A stretch of DNA of 13,674 nt, taken from positions 2,945-16,618 of the forward strand of contig DCGN01000161.1 in assembly GCA_002315275.1 (NCBI GenBank), written 5' to 3'. Within the stretch, counting starts at the first letter, position 1. Each line of letters begins with the position of its first letter. This document shows, one piece after another, positions 1 to 9,070 of this stretch. Under the pieces are notes generated by a model. The model saw only the letters and a list, made by a program, of their open reading frames with translations, ran no database searches and had not been told where the DNA came from. Source of the DNA: Clostridiales bacterium UBA1777 (lineage in GTDB: Bacteria; Bacillota; Clostridia; Oscillospirales; Oscillospiraceae). The translations under genes and the position numbers were made by a program.

Positions 1-911
1 ACGGAAACGATCACTATCACAGCGACTATCACGAGGAATACGAGCACGGGCAGGGCGGAAAGAACGTCGATAAGCAGCTGTCTGAAGAATCTCCCGGCGT
101 TTTCAAGCCCCGTCTTAAACGCGAGAGCGAGCTGATCGCCGTAGGTCATAGCCGTCTCGGGCGTGTAGACAGCGACCTCCTGAACCTCAAGGTTTATCGA
201 GCTGTAGCTCACCTGACGGTCCCAGTTGTTCAGAGAGGATTGCAGGCTCTCAATCTTATAGCGCAGCTCCGTGAGTCTGTCCTCGATGGTGATGATGTCC
301 TCGACCGTCTCCGCGACGGACATCATCTCGACGAGCCTGTCCTCTTGAGTCTGATAAGCCTCAAGGCGGGCCTTGGTGTCATAGTACTGCGCGGAGATGT
401 TCTCGGAGTAGGTGTATGTATAGGGCACGTTGCCGAGAGTGGAGAGGCTGTTCATCATCTGTGAGAAGTACTTGCTGGGGATGCGGATCGTGTAGCTTGC
501 GTAGCGGTTGGAGTCGTAGCCGCGGGAGGTGCTGTAGTAGTTTGACCCGCTCAGGCTGCTCGACTCGATGAAGCCGCCGAGCTCGGACACCATGGCGTTG
601 AGACCGTCGATCGTCTTGTCAAACTCGGTCGTCTCGACTGTGGCGTTTGCGGAGTAGATTATCTTCTCGGGGTCTAAGGTGTCGGATGCGCTGAGATCGG
701 CATCGTCGGCACCGGCCATGGCATCGGCCGTGCCGTTTGCGGAGGAAAGACCGTACGCCGACTCCTCCTCGGCCATCTCATAGGCAGCAGCGGGAGCTTC
801 GGCGGGGACGGCGGTGTCATACATCGCCGCGGTAGACTTCGCGCCTGCGCCGCACGCGCAGAGAGAGAATACCATCAGAAGAGTGAGAATAAGAGCTATC
901 GTTTTTTTCAT
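1..911 (-). CDS. DUF4349 family lipoprotein, C-terminus cut by window edge
   Basis: The gene is read on the minus strand and runs off the left edge, so its stop codon is not seen; about 303 residues are present. The N-terminus is a lipoprotein signal: basic MKK, a hydrophobic stretch, then lipobox L17-C18-A19-C20, so Cys20 should be lipidated and the protein tethered to the outer face of the membrane. A low-complexity Ala/Glu/Asp linker follows (about 25-80), then a domain with the look of DUF4349 (about 85-270). This includes a heptad-like coiled coil from the YYDTKARLEAY region to about SLQSSLNNW. The last visible residues form a hydrophobic segment (LPVLVFLVIVAVIVIVS), probably a membrane helix. 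Function is unknown for the family. Two in-frame ATGs compete, at 917 and 911. GGAGG at 921-925 lies only 3 nt from the first but 9 nt from the second, so I chose 911. It sits 79 bp downstream of the peptidase gene on the same strand with no clear terminator between, so read-through is possible. Confidence 0.85.
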   Translation of the reverse strand, partial: MKKTIALILTLLMVFSLCACGAGAKSTAAMYDTAVPAEAPAAAYEMAEEESAYGLSSANGTADAMAGADDADLSASDTLDPEKIIYSANATVETTEFDKTIDGLNAMVSELGGFIESSSLSGSNYYSTSRGYDSNRYASYTIRIPSKYFSQMMNSLSTLGNVPYTYTYSENISAQYYDTKARLEAYQTQEDRLVEMMSVAETVEDIITIEDRLTELRYKIESLQSSLNNWDRQVSYSSINLEVQEVAVYTPETAMTYGDQLALAFKTGLENAGRFFRQLLIDVLSALPVLVFLVIVAVIVIVS

Positions 912-961
912 TTTCATTTACCTCCGGTAAATTATTGTCCTCGCCTGATATGACGGCGCGT

Positions 962-988
962 TTTATAAAAAGTTTCGCGGAAAGTAAA
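962..988 (-). promoter_or_regulatory. possible weak promoter for the DUF4349 gene
   Basis: On the minus strand a TATAAA-like -10 (962-967) lies 15 nt after a TTTACT-like -35 (983-988). The spacing is shorter than the usual 17, so this is a weak call. The gap between the peptidase stop and the DUF4349 start holds no convincing terminator, and co-transcription is the alternative. Confidence 0.25.
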
Positions 989-990
989 GT

Positions 991-2694
991 TTATTTTATA
1001 TCGCCGAGGTCGTAATTATCGAGCCACTCGGATGCCTTCTCGCATACGAGCCTGAGGCAGTCATCGCCGAAGGGGCTCATAAGGTCGGCGTTTGCGAGAA
1101 GCTCCGTGAACGTCATCGTGCCGCCGGGGACGGTGTACTTCATGTAGCGCTCCCATGCGGCCTTTTCGTCCTGCTGAATAAGAGCCCAGAACTGCAGGGA
1201 TATGGCGGAGGCGAGGCAGTAGTCTATGTAATAATATGGCGCCTCGTAAATGTGGTGCTTGAGCTGCCAGTGCTTGCCCTCGGAGAAGAAGGGTATATCG
1301 CCGTCAAGTCTGAGCCACGGCATATACTCGCCCATGAGCTTCTTCCATACGGCGTGGCGCTCGGCGGGAGTGAGCTCGGGGTGATCGTACATCTCGTGCT
1401 GGAAATGGTCAACGAGCGTGCCGTAGGGGATAAAGGTGAGGCTGCCCGCAAGATGCGAGTAGCGGAACTTCACGATGTCCTTTCCGTAGAACCTATCCGC
1501 CCACATCCATGCGAAGAACTCCATCGACATCGAGTGTACCTCGCAGGCCTCGAGAGAGGGATCCATGCTGTCGAGAGGGAGAATATTGCGGCTCATCCAG
1601 AATGCGAAGGCGTGGCCTGCCTCATGGGTGACCGTCTCAACGTCGCCGCTCGTTCCGTTGAAGTTTGCGAAGATGAAGGGGATCTTGTAATCGGGAATGA
1701 GATCGCAGTAGCCGCCGCCGGCCTTGCCGTCCTTTGCGAGAACGTCCATCGTGCCGTTTTCGAGCATGGCGTCGATAAACTCCGCCGTCTCGGGGCTGAG
1801 AGCGTGGTAGAATCCGCGAGCCTCGTTTAAAATGTCGTCAGCCGTGCCGCAGGGTACGGGGTTGCCGGAGCGGAACATGAGGGATACATCCGCAAAGGAG
1901 AGCGGATAGGAAACGCCGAGGCGCTTTGCCTGCTCTCTGTAGATAGAGTCGGCCACGGGGACAACGTACTTTCTCACGGCGGCGCGGAACTTTTCAACAT
2001 CCTCGCGGGTGTAGCAGTTGCGGTTCATGCGGCGGTAGCCGAGGTCGGTGTAATCCTTGCCGCCGAGCTTCTTGCCCATGCCGTCGCGCAGCTTGACGAG
2101 CTCGTCATAAATGGCGTTGAGGCGGGGCTGATTGTCGGCATACCACTGACCCGTTGCCATCCACGCGGAGAGGCGGCGGGCATCGTCGGCATCCTCCATG
2201 AAGGGCTCCATCTGCGCGAGCGTGTACTCCTTACCCTCAAACGGAATCTTTGCCGTGGCAAGCAGCTTGGAATATTCATTTGTGAGTGCGTTTTCCTTCT
2301 GCATATCCTCAACTATCTCGGGGGCGAACGTACCGAGAGCTATCTCGGCGTTCAGGAGGAACACGCGGTTGTACTTCTTCTCGAAGTCGGCTCTGAAGGG
2401 GCTTTCGAGCAGCGCGATGTTCCATGCCTTCTCATAGCCCATCAGCTCGGGGAGAAGATCATCAAAAAATTCGCGCTCGGCCGTATAGAACTCGTCACGC
2501 GTGTCGATATCGTGGCGGAACATGGCGAGGCGCAGCACCGTGCCGAAATGGCTCTGCTCCTGCTGATAGGCGAGGAACACCCTGTCGGCCTCCTCAAAGG
2601 TATTTGCGGCTCTGAGCTCATCCGTGAGCGCGGCAAAAGCGGCCTTGACAGCATCGCCGTCCGGTCTTGCGTATGGCATATCCTGAAATTTCAT
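991..2694 (-). CDS. M3 family oligoendopeptidase (non-PepF type)
   Basis: A 567-residue zinc metallopeptidase of family M3, the thimet oligopeptidase/oligoendopeptidase group, which cleaves short peptides inside the cell. The catalytic HEXXH is H357-E358-A-G-H361, and the third zinc ligand is most likely E385 in CEVHSMSME, 28 residues from H357 as expected for M3. A Tyr-rich substrate-site segment follows at E484-A-P-Y-Y-Y-I-D-Y492. The N-terminal start (MKFQDMPYARPD) and the length match the clostridial 'M3, not PepF' subfamily rather than PepF itself. There is no signal peptide or membrane helix, so it is cytosolic. The ATG at 2694 has AGGAG about 8 nt upstream; a nearer ATG at 2699 is out of frame and closes at once. 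It is divergent from pepF. Exact peptide specificity cannot be told from the sequence. Confidence 0.93.
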   Translation of the reverse strand: MKFQDMPYARPDGDAVKAAFAALTDELRAANTFEEADRVFLAYQQEQSHFGTVLRLAMFRHDIDTRDEFYTAEREFFDDLLPELMGYEKAWNIALLESPFRADFEKKYNRVFLLNAEIALGTFAPEIVEDMQKENALTNEYSKLLATAKIPFEGKEYTLAQMEPFMEDADDARRLSAWMATGQWYADNQPRLNAIYDELVKLRDGMGKKLGGKDYTDLGYRRMNRNCYTREDVEKFRAAVRKYVVPVADSIYREQAKRLGVSYPLSFADVSLMFRSGNPVPCGTADDILNEARGFYHALSPETAEFIDAMLENGTMDVLAKDGKAGGGYCDLIPDYKIPFIFANFNGTSGDVETVTHEAGHAFAFWMSRNILPLDSMDPSLEACEVHSMSMEFFAWMWADRFYGKDIVKFRYSHLAGSLTFIPYGTLVDHFQHEMYDHPELTPAERHAVWKKLMGEYMPWLRLDGDIPFFSEGKHWQLKHHIYEAPYYYIDYCLASAISLQFWALIQQDEKAAWERYMKYTVPGGTMTFTELLANADLMSPFGDDCLRLVCEKASEWLDNYDLGDIK

Positions 2695-2725
2695 ATCATA
2701 TTCTCCTGTTAACAGATTTACAGCT

Positions 2726-2753
2726 ATTCTATCATTTATTGATGATTTTGCAA
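2726..2753 (-). promoter_or_regulatory. promoter for the minus-strand M3 peptidase
   Basis: On the minus strand TTGCAA (2748-2753) and TAGAAT (2726-2731) are separated by 16 nt, close to the SigA consensus. The predicted transcript would begin about 25 nt upstream of the start codon. Confidence 0.6.
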
Positions 2754-2792
2754 CAGCTATCTGCGCCCGCGCAAAAAAGTGAAATCTCCTCG

Positions 2793-2821
2793 TTGTATTC
2801 CTGCCGTGTACAAGCTATAAT
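2793..2821 (+). promoter_or_regulatory. SigA-type promoter for pepF
   Basis: TTGTAT (2793-2798) and a perfect TATAAT (2816-2821) are separated by exactly 17 nt. Transcription would start near 2828, giving a short leader that carries the GGAGG ribosome site at 2842-2846. Confidence 0.8.
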
Positions 2822-2856
2822 AAGAAAAGAATATCAATAACGGAGGTTATTTCAAC

Positions 2857-4653
2857 ATGAGCGAAAAGATACTTCCCCGCAGCGAGGTAAAAGAAGAATA
2901 CACCTGGAACCTTGCGGACATCTTCCCGTCCGACGAGGCATGGTTTGCCGAGAACGACGAGCTGAAGAAGCTGCCCGAAAAGATAGAATCCTTCAAGGGC
3001 AGGCTTGCAGAGAGCGCCGAGACGCTGCTTGAGTGGTTCCGCCTTTCGGACGAGCTGCAGGTCATAATGAGCGCCCTCTTTGGCTACGCAAGCTGCAAGA
3101 GCGATCAGGACACCGGCAACGGCTTCTATCAGGATATGAAGGGCAAGGCCATGAACACCTACGTCGCCATCAGCGGCGCAGCGGCCTTCGCAAAGACAGA
3201 GATAATGGCGATGGACGAGGACAAAGTCAACCTCTTCTATATCGTACAGCCCGAGCTTGAGACCTACAAGCGCTCCATCTATGACGTTCGCCGCATGGCT
3301 GCGCACATTCTCTCCCCCGCAGAGGAAAAGCTCCTCGCCGCGGCAGGCGAGATGGCTGCCGCACCCGACGAGATAGGCGGCATTCTCAGAAACGCCGATC
3401 TAAAGTTCCCCGACGTGCTTGACGCAGCAGGCGAAGCCCACCAGCTCACGAACGGCAGCTTCGTGCCCCTCGAGATGAGCGAGGACAGAGTGCTCCGCGA
3501 GAACGCCTTCAAGGCCTTCTATAACCGCTACGGCGATTTCAAGAACACCGTTGCCACAACGCTTGACTATCAGTTCAAGCAGCTGAGATTCTTTGCCGAC
3601 GCGAGAAAGTACCAAAGCACTATCGAGGCCTCGCTCGACAATACCGAGGTCCCCGTGCCCGTATATCTCAACCTGATCGAGGCCGTCCATCAGAATATGG
3701 ACAAGATGCACCGCTATGTAACTCTGCGCAAGAAGCTCCTCGGAGTGGACGAGCTGCATATGTACGATGTCTACATGCCCATTGTTAAGGATGCCTTCGG
3801 CAGGGTGAAGTTTGAGGACGCAAAGGAGACCGTTCTGAAGGCTCTCGCAGTCCTCGGCGAGGACTACACCGATATGCTTAAGGACGGCTTTGATCACCGC
3901 TGGATCGACGTATACGAAAACGAGGGCAAGCGCGGCGGCGCATACTCCACCGACGTCTGCAGGCCTCACCCCTACGTCCTACTCAACTACAAGGAGAGGC
4001 TTGACGATATGTTCACCCTCGCTCACGAGATGGGTCACTCCCTCCACAGCGTGCACAGTGAGAAGCATCAGCCCGTCAACACGAGCGGATACGTGATCTT
4101 CGTCGCCGAGGTCGCATCTACCTGCAACGAGGTGCTTTTGATGCGCTACCTTCTCAATAACACCGAGGACAAGGCCGAGAGAGCGTTCCTCATCAACCAC
4201 TTCCTCGAGTCCTTCAAGTCCACGCTCTACCGCCAGACGATGTTTGCCGAGTTTGAGCTCGAGATGGGCAGGATGTCCGAGGCCGGCCAGACGCTCACGG
4301 CCGACGCTCTCTGCGAGAAGTATCATGAGCTGAACAAGCTCTACTTCGGCCCCGATATGAACGTTGACGAGGAGATAGGCCTCGAGTGGGCAAGGATCCC
4401 GCACTTCTTCTATAACTACTATGTGTTCCAGTATGCAACGGGCTTCTCCGCCGCTGTCGCTATCGCGGAGCGCATCCTCAGCGAGGGCGAGCCGGCAGTC
4501 AAGGACTATAAGAAGTTCCTCTCCGGCGGCTCGAGCGCAGACCCGATCTCCCTGCTGAAGCTCGCGGGCGTGGATATGAGCACCCCCGCTCCCGTGAATT
4601 CCGCTCTCAAGCTCTTCGGCGAGCTGATCGACGAGATGGAAAAGCTCGGCTGA
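2857..4653 (+). CDS. pepF: oligoendopeptidase F
   Basis: A 598-residue cytosolic M3B zinc peptidase, matching the usual PepF length of about 600. It hydrolyses oligopeptides of intermediate length and helps recycle amino acids from imported or internal peptides. The N-terminus (EVKEEYTWNLADIFPSDEAW) is the PepF signature. The active site is H390-E391-M-G-H394, with E418 in AEVASTCNE as third zinc ligand, 28 residues from H390. The C-terminal substrate-site block around H516-F-F-Y519-N-Y-Y522 is the conserved IPHFFYNYYVFQYATG region. ATG 2857 has GGAGG ten nt upstream and a consensus promoter before it. It is monocistronic: a stem-loop terminator follows the stop directly. It faces away from a second, distantly related M3 peptidase. 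The family call is firm; physiological substrates are inferred. Confidence 0.96.
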   Translation: MSEKILPRSEVKEEYTWNLADIFPSDEAWFAENDELKKLPEKIESFKGRLAESAETLLEWFRLSDELQVIMSALFGYASCKSDQDTGNGFYQDMKGKAMNTYVAISGAAAFAKTEIMAMDEDKVNLFYIVQPELETYKRSIYDVRRMAAHILSPAEEKLLAAAGEMAAAPDEIGGILRNADLKFPDVLDAAGEAHQLTNGSFVPLEMSEDRVLRENAFKAFYNRYGDFKNTVATTLDYQFKQLRFFADARKYQSTIEASLDNTEVPVPVYLNLIEAVHQNMDKMHRYVTLRKKLLGVDELHMYDVYMPIVKDAFGRVKFEDAKETVLKALAVLGEDYTDMLKDGFDHRWIDVYENEGKRGGAYSTDVCRPHPYVLLNYKERLDDMFTLAHEMGHSLHSVHSEKHQPVNTSGYVIFVAEVASTCNEVLLMRYLLNNTEDKAERAFLINHFLESFKSTLYRQTMFAEFELEMGRMSEAGQTLTADALCEKYHELNKLYFGPDMNVDEEIGLEWARIPHFFYNYYVFQYATGFSAAVAIAERILSEGEPAVKDYKKFLSGGSSADPISLLKLAGVDMSTPAPVNSALKLFGELIDEMEKLG

Positions 4654-4665
4654 TATAAATATCTC

Positions 4666-4696
4666 AAGGGCATCCGAAAAGGGTGCCCTTGCTTTT
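4666..4696 (+). terminator. rho-independent terminator after pepF
   Basis: A 10-bp stem (4666-4675 with 4681-4690, one G-U pair) closes a GAAAA loop and is followed by GCTTTT. It lies 12 nt after the pepF stop codon and before the promoter of the two-component genes. Confidence 0.85.
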
Positions 4697-4725
4697 GCGT
4701 CTTTTACAGTATGTTTATATTTCTG

Positions 4726-4734
4726 TGCTACAAT
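4726..4734 (+). promoter_or_regulatory. extended -10 promoter for the two-component operon
   Basis: TGCTACAAT is a TGn-extended -10 element with one mismatch in the hexamer. A TTTACA at 4703-4708 is too far upstream (20 nt) to be a normal -35, so the extended -10 probably carries recognition. The start site would be near 4741, 25 nt before the chosen start codon. Confidence 0.55.
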
Positions 4735-4765
4735 CTCTTCGGAATCAGAAAAGGAAGTGACCGGT

Positions 4766-5440
4766 ATGTTCCATATCCTTGTTGTGGATGACGATAAGAA
4801 CACGCGCAGACTGATGAAGGCCGTGCTTGAGCGGGAAAACTATACCGTTTCTCTCGCGGAGGACGGCGAGGCTGCGCTTGAAATAATGGACAATACGCAT
4901 ATAGACCTTGCCGTGCTGGATATAATGATGCCTCGCATGGACGGCTATGAGTTCACGCGGCAGCTTCGCGAGGCGCAGAACGATCTGCCTGTCCTCATGG
5001 TGTCCGCAAAGCAGCTTCCCGAGGACAAGAAGCTCGGCTTCCTCGTCGGCACGGACGATTATATGGCAAAGCCCGTTGACACCGAGGAGATGCTCCTTCG
5101 CATAAAGGCGCTTCTCAGAAGGGCGAAGATAGTCAGCGAGAGAAGGATCGTCATCGGCGACGTGATCATCGATTATGACGGGCTGTCGGTCAGGCGCGGA
5201 GACGAGGAGCAGAAGCTCCCGCAGAAGGAGTTCCTGCTGCTGTACAAGCTGCTGTCATACCCCGGAAAGATATTCACGCGCATTCAGCTGATGGACGAGA
5301 TATGGGGCGCGGACAGCGACAGCGGCTGGGAGACGGTGACGGTGCATATAGGCCGATTGCGTAAGCGCTTTGAGGGCTGGAGCGAGTTCGAGATAGTGAG
5401 CGTGCGCGGACTCGGCTATAAGGCGGTGAAGCACGTATGA
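4766..5440 (+). CDS. OmpR/PhoB-type response regulator
   Basis: A DNA-binding response regulator of 224 residues. The receiver domain (1 to about 118) has the acidic pocket D8-D9-D10, phospho-acceptor D52 in VLDIMMPRMDG, the S80 switch residue (Ser instead of the commoner Thr) and K102 in YMAKP. The C-terminal winged helix (about 128-224) has the Trans_Reg_C hallmarks: QKEFLLLYKLLSYPGKIFTR, DEIWG, TVTVHIGRLRKRFE and VRGLGYK. It should bind DNA as a dimer when phosphorylated by the kinase that follows. An upstream in-frame GTG at 4757 would add three residues, but it overlaps the Shine-Dalgarno (AAGGAAG, 4751-4757). ATG 4766, 8 nt downstream of that site, is the likely start. The stop overlaps the kinase start by ATGA, so translation is coupled. 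Target genes and signal are unknown. Confidence 0.95.
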   Translation: MFHILVVDDDKNTRRLMKAVLERENYTVSLAEDGEAALEIMDNTHIDLAVLDIMMPRMDGYEFTRQLREAQNDLPVLMVSAKQLPEDKKLGFLVGTDDYMAKPVDTEEMLLRIKALLRRAKIVSERRIVIGDVIIDYDGLSVRRGDEEQKLPQKEFLLLYKLLSYPGKIFTRIQLMDEIWGADSDSGWETVTVHIGRLRKRFEGWSEFEIVSVRGLGYKAVKHV

Positions 5441-6501
5441 AAAGGAATAACAAAGAGCAGCGCCGGCGCTTTGCTCTGACGGTACTGCTGAGCGCGGTAG
5501 TCTTTGCGGCGCTGCTTGCCACTGTCGCTGTCGGCCTCGGCATATCGATGCTGCTCGTTCACTTCGGCGTTACCGCTGCCATAGACCTTGACCGCAGCAG
5601 CACCTATTCGCTTCTCGCGATAATGGCGCTCATAAGCGTTATCATAGGCGCGGTGATGGTGTTCTTCCTCGGAAGGATAATTACAAAGCCGATGAACACG
5701 CTTATCAACGCGATGAACCGCCTCGCGGGAGGAGATTTCAAAACGCGCATAAGCTTCGGCAAGGTGTTCTCACGCAATCCTGCCGTCAAAGAGCTTACGG
5801 ACGCGTTCAACACGATGGCATCCGAGCTCGAGGGCACGCAGATGCTCCGCTCCGACTTCATAAACTCGTTTTCGCATGAGTTCAAAACGCCGATAGTGTC
5901 CATCGCGGGCTTCGCAAAGCTTCTTCGCAGCGGCGACCTCTCCGATGCAGAGAAGCGGGAATACCTCGAGATAATCGAGGACGAGTCGATGCGCCTTTCA
6001 TCAATGGCGACGAACGTCCTGCGCATGACGAAGATCGAAAATCAGACTATCCTCACGGACGTGAAGCGCTATAACCTCTCCGAGCAGCTTCGCACCTGCA
6101 TCTTAACGCTCGACGAGGCGTGGACGCGCAGGAATATCGACCTCGACATCGACCTTGACGAGTATGAGATAAACGCAAACGAGGAGCTTCTCCATGAGGT
6201 GTGGCTGAATCTGCTGGATAACGCCCTCAAGTTCACTCCGGACGGCGGCACGGTCGGCCTATCGGCAAAGGAAAAGGACGGGGAGATAACCGTCACCGTT
6301 TCCAATACGGGCAGCCGCATCCCGAAGGAGAAGCTACCGCATATATGGGACAAGTTCTATCAGGGGGACGATTCCCGCGCCACGAAGGGAAACGGCATCG
6401 GCCTTGCGATAGTCCGCTCCGTTGTCGGGCTGCACGGAGGCACGGTCTTCGCCGAGAGCGAGGACGATTTCACGAAATTCACCGTCACGCTTCCGAAATG
6501 A
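5437..6501 (+). CDS. HAMP-containing sensor histidine kinase
   Basis: A 354-residue membrane kinase partnering the regulator just upstream. TM1 spans about residues 12-41 and TM2 about 58-79. The loop between them is only about 15 residues, so there is no real extracytoplasmic sensor domain. A HAMP linker (about 80-132, with ITKPMNTLINAM) leads to the dimerisation helix, where H147 in FINSFSHEFKTP is the phosphorylated histidine. The ATPase domain has the N box (N258 and N262 in WLNLLDNALKFTPDGG), a G1 box reduced to SNTGSRIP, the F box around HIWDKFYQGD, and the G2 box G318-N-G-I-G-L. The G1 Asp is replaced by Asn, as in many Firmicute kinases, so activity is still expected. Its start codon lies inside the regulator's stop (ATGA). 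Short-loop kinases often sense membrane or cell-wall stress through the membrane or a partner protein; that role is inference here. Confidence 0.94.
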   Translation: MKRNNKEQRRRFALTVLLSAVVFAALLATVAVGLGISMLLVHFGVTAAIDLDRSSTYSLLAIMALISVIIGAVMVFFLGRIITKPMNTLINAMNRLAGGDFKTRISFGKVFSRNPAVKELTDAFNTMASELEGTQMLRSDFINSFSHEFKTPIVSIAGFAKLLRSGDLSDAEKREYLEIIEDESMRLSSMATNVLRMTKIENQTILTDVKRYNLSEQLRTCILTLDEAWTRRNIDLDIDLDEYEINANEELLHEVWLNLLDNALKFTPDGGTVGLSAKEKDGEITVTVSNTGSRIPKEKLPHIWDKFYQGDDSRATKGNGIGLAIVRSVVGLHGGTVFAESEDDFTKFTVTLPK

Positions 6502-6514
6502 GGAGGCCAATTTG

Positions 6515-6550
6515 AAAGCACCCGGAAATGGTCGCATTTCCGGGTGCTTT
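6515..6550. terminator. bidirectional hairpin between convergent genes
   Basis: A perfect 16-bp stem (6515-6530 with 6535-6550) around a GTCG loop lies in the 66-bp gap between the kinase stop and the end of the minus-strand lyase gene. Neither side has a long T-run; the stem ends supply AAA/TTT. It probably ends transcripts from both directions. Confidence 0.75.
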
Positions 6551-6567
6551 GGGCTTCTGCTGTTATA

Positions 6568-7761
6568 TCAGATAAACGCCTTGGCCTTGAGCCTGTCGAA
6601 TGCCTCTATAAGCTTGGCCTTTGGCAGGGAGAGGTTCATTCTGATGGAGCGGGGATAGATAAACTGCTCGCCGTTCTGCCAGATAACGCCCGCATGTACA
6701 CCTCTTCCGCAGAGCTCGCGGAACTCTACGCCGTGCTTATCGCACCAGTCACCCACGTCGAGGAACAGCATGTATGTTCCCTCCGGGCGCATGACCTTTA
6801 CCTCGGGGAAGTTTTCGGATATAAAATCGCAGGCATATGCAAAGTTTTCGTCTATCACGGCAAGCATCTCGTCTGCCCAAGCCTCGCCCTCCTTGCCGAA
6901 GGCACCGACGAGCGCCGCCATCGAGAGCACGTTGCAGTCGTTATAGTGGGTCGACTCGCTCACGCGGCCGACTCTTTCGCGCAGGTACTTGCTGTATATT
7001 ATGTGGTAGGATCCGACAAGCCCCGCGAGAGAGAACGTCTTGCTCGGCGCGTAGAACGCGATAACACGGTTTCTCGCGTCCTTCGAGACGGACTGCGTCG
7101 GAATATGCTTATGACCGGGCATGATGATGTCCGACCATATCTCGTCGGAGATGACGATGCAGTCGTTCGCGGCGTAGACCTCCATGGCCTTTTCGATCTC
7201 CCAACGCTCCCATACGCGCCCGCAGGGATTGTGCGGGGAGCAGAAGATGGCAAAGTGGATGGAATTTTCCTTAATGCGTCTGTCCATGTCCTCATAGTCC
7301 ATGCGCCAGACACCGTTTTCGTCGCGCGCGAGCGGGGAGTGGACTATTACGCGGCCGAGATCGTTAAGCGTATGCGTGAAGCCGACGTATGTAGGGGAGT
7401 GGATGAGAATCCTGTCGCCGGGAGCGGTAAACGCGGTGACCGCCGAGGCAACGCCGCCGAGAACGCCGTTTTCATAGCCGATATCGTCCTTCGTGAGGCC
7501 TTCAACGCCGTTGCGGCGCGCCTGCCACGAGATGATGCTGTTATAATATTCATCGCTGAGGGAGAAGTAGCCGAAGGTCGGCCTTTCGAGGCGGGCCTTG
7601 ATGGCATCAACGACGCACGGCGCTTCGACAAAGCTCATGTCCGCTATCCACATCGGGATGGGCCCGACACCTTCATCGACTGTCTCGTTCCACGGGACGA
7701 TCTCTGCCGCGACGGAGCTCAGGCCCGTGCGGTCGGCCATAGTTTCAAAATCAAATCTCAT
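6568..7761 (-). CDS. PatB/MalY-like PLP-dependent C-S lyase
   Basis: A 397-residue fold-type I PLP enzyme of the MalY/PatB cystathionine beta-lyase group. These enzymes split the C-S bond of cystathionine or related cysteine conjugates, giving a thiol, pyruvate and ammonia; some act as aminotransferases. The opening MRFDFETMADRTG...S-V-A-A-E (the place where MalY relatives have a tract ending in KW) and PMWIADMSF are group signatures. Cofactor residues visible are N178 in SPHNPCGRVW, D206 in ISDEIWSD and the Schiff-base lysine K241 in APSKTFSLAG. There is no signal peptide. The gene is last in the dgt-dnaG-rpoD run, only 10 nt after the rpoD stop; the TGAGG made by that stop and the following bases is its ribosome site (GAGG, 8 nt spacing), so translation is probably coupled. 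It could contribute to methionine/cysteine metabolism. The exact substrate cannot be assigned from sequence. Confidence 0.9.
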   Translation of the reverse strand: MRFDFETMADRTGLSSVAAEIVPWNETVDEGVGPIPMWIADMSFVEAPCVVDAIKARLERPTFGYFSLSDEYYNSIISWQARRNGVEGLTKDDIGYENGVLGGVASAVTAFTAPGDRILIHSPTYVGFTHTLNDLGRVIVHSPLARDENGVWRMDYEDMDRRIKENSIHFAIFCSPHNPCGRVWERWEIEKAMEVYAANDCIVISDEIWSDIIMPGHKHIPTQSVSKDARNRVIAFYAPSKTFSLAGLVGSYHIIYSKYLRERVGRVSESTHYNDCNVLSMAALVGAFGKEGEAWADEMLAVIDENFAYACDFISENFPEVKVMRPEGTYMLFLDVGDWCDKHGVEFRELCGRGVHAGVIWQNGEQFIYPRSIRMNLSLPKAKLIEAFDRLKAKAFI

Positions 7762-7771
7762 CGTAATTACC

Positions 7772-9067
<1,296 letters not shown>

Positions 9068-9070
9068 TGC

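Noticed and set aside
4757..4765. GTG at 4757 as the response regulator start
   Set aside because: It overlaps the Shine-Dalgarno sequence; ATG 4766 has proper spacing and gives the standard receiver N-terminus.
4653..4765. A possible small RNA between pepF and the regulator
   Set aside because: The only structure is the pepF terminator; the rest is the extended -10 promoter and ribosome site of the next operon.
3979..4803. A 274-codon minus-strand frame across the pepF end and the regulator start
   Set aside because: It crosses a terminator and a promoter and is antisense to two well-supported genes.
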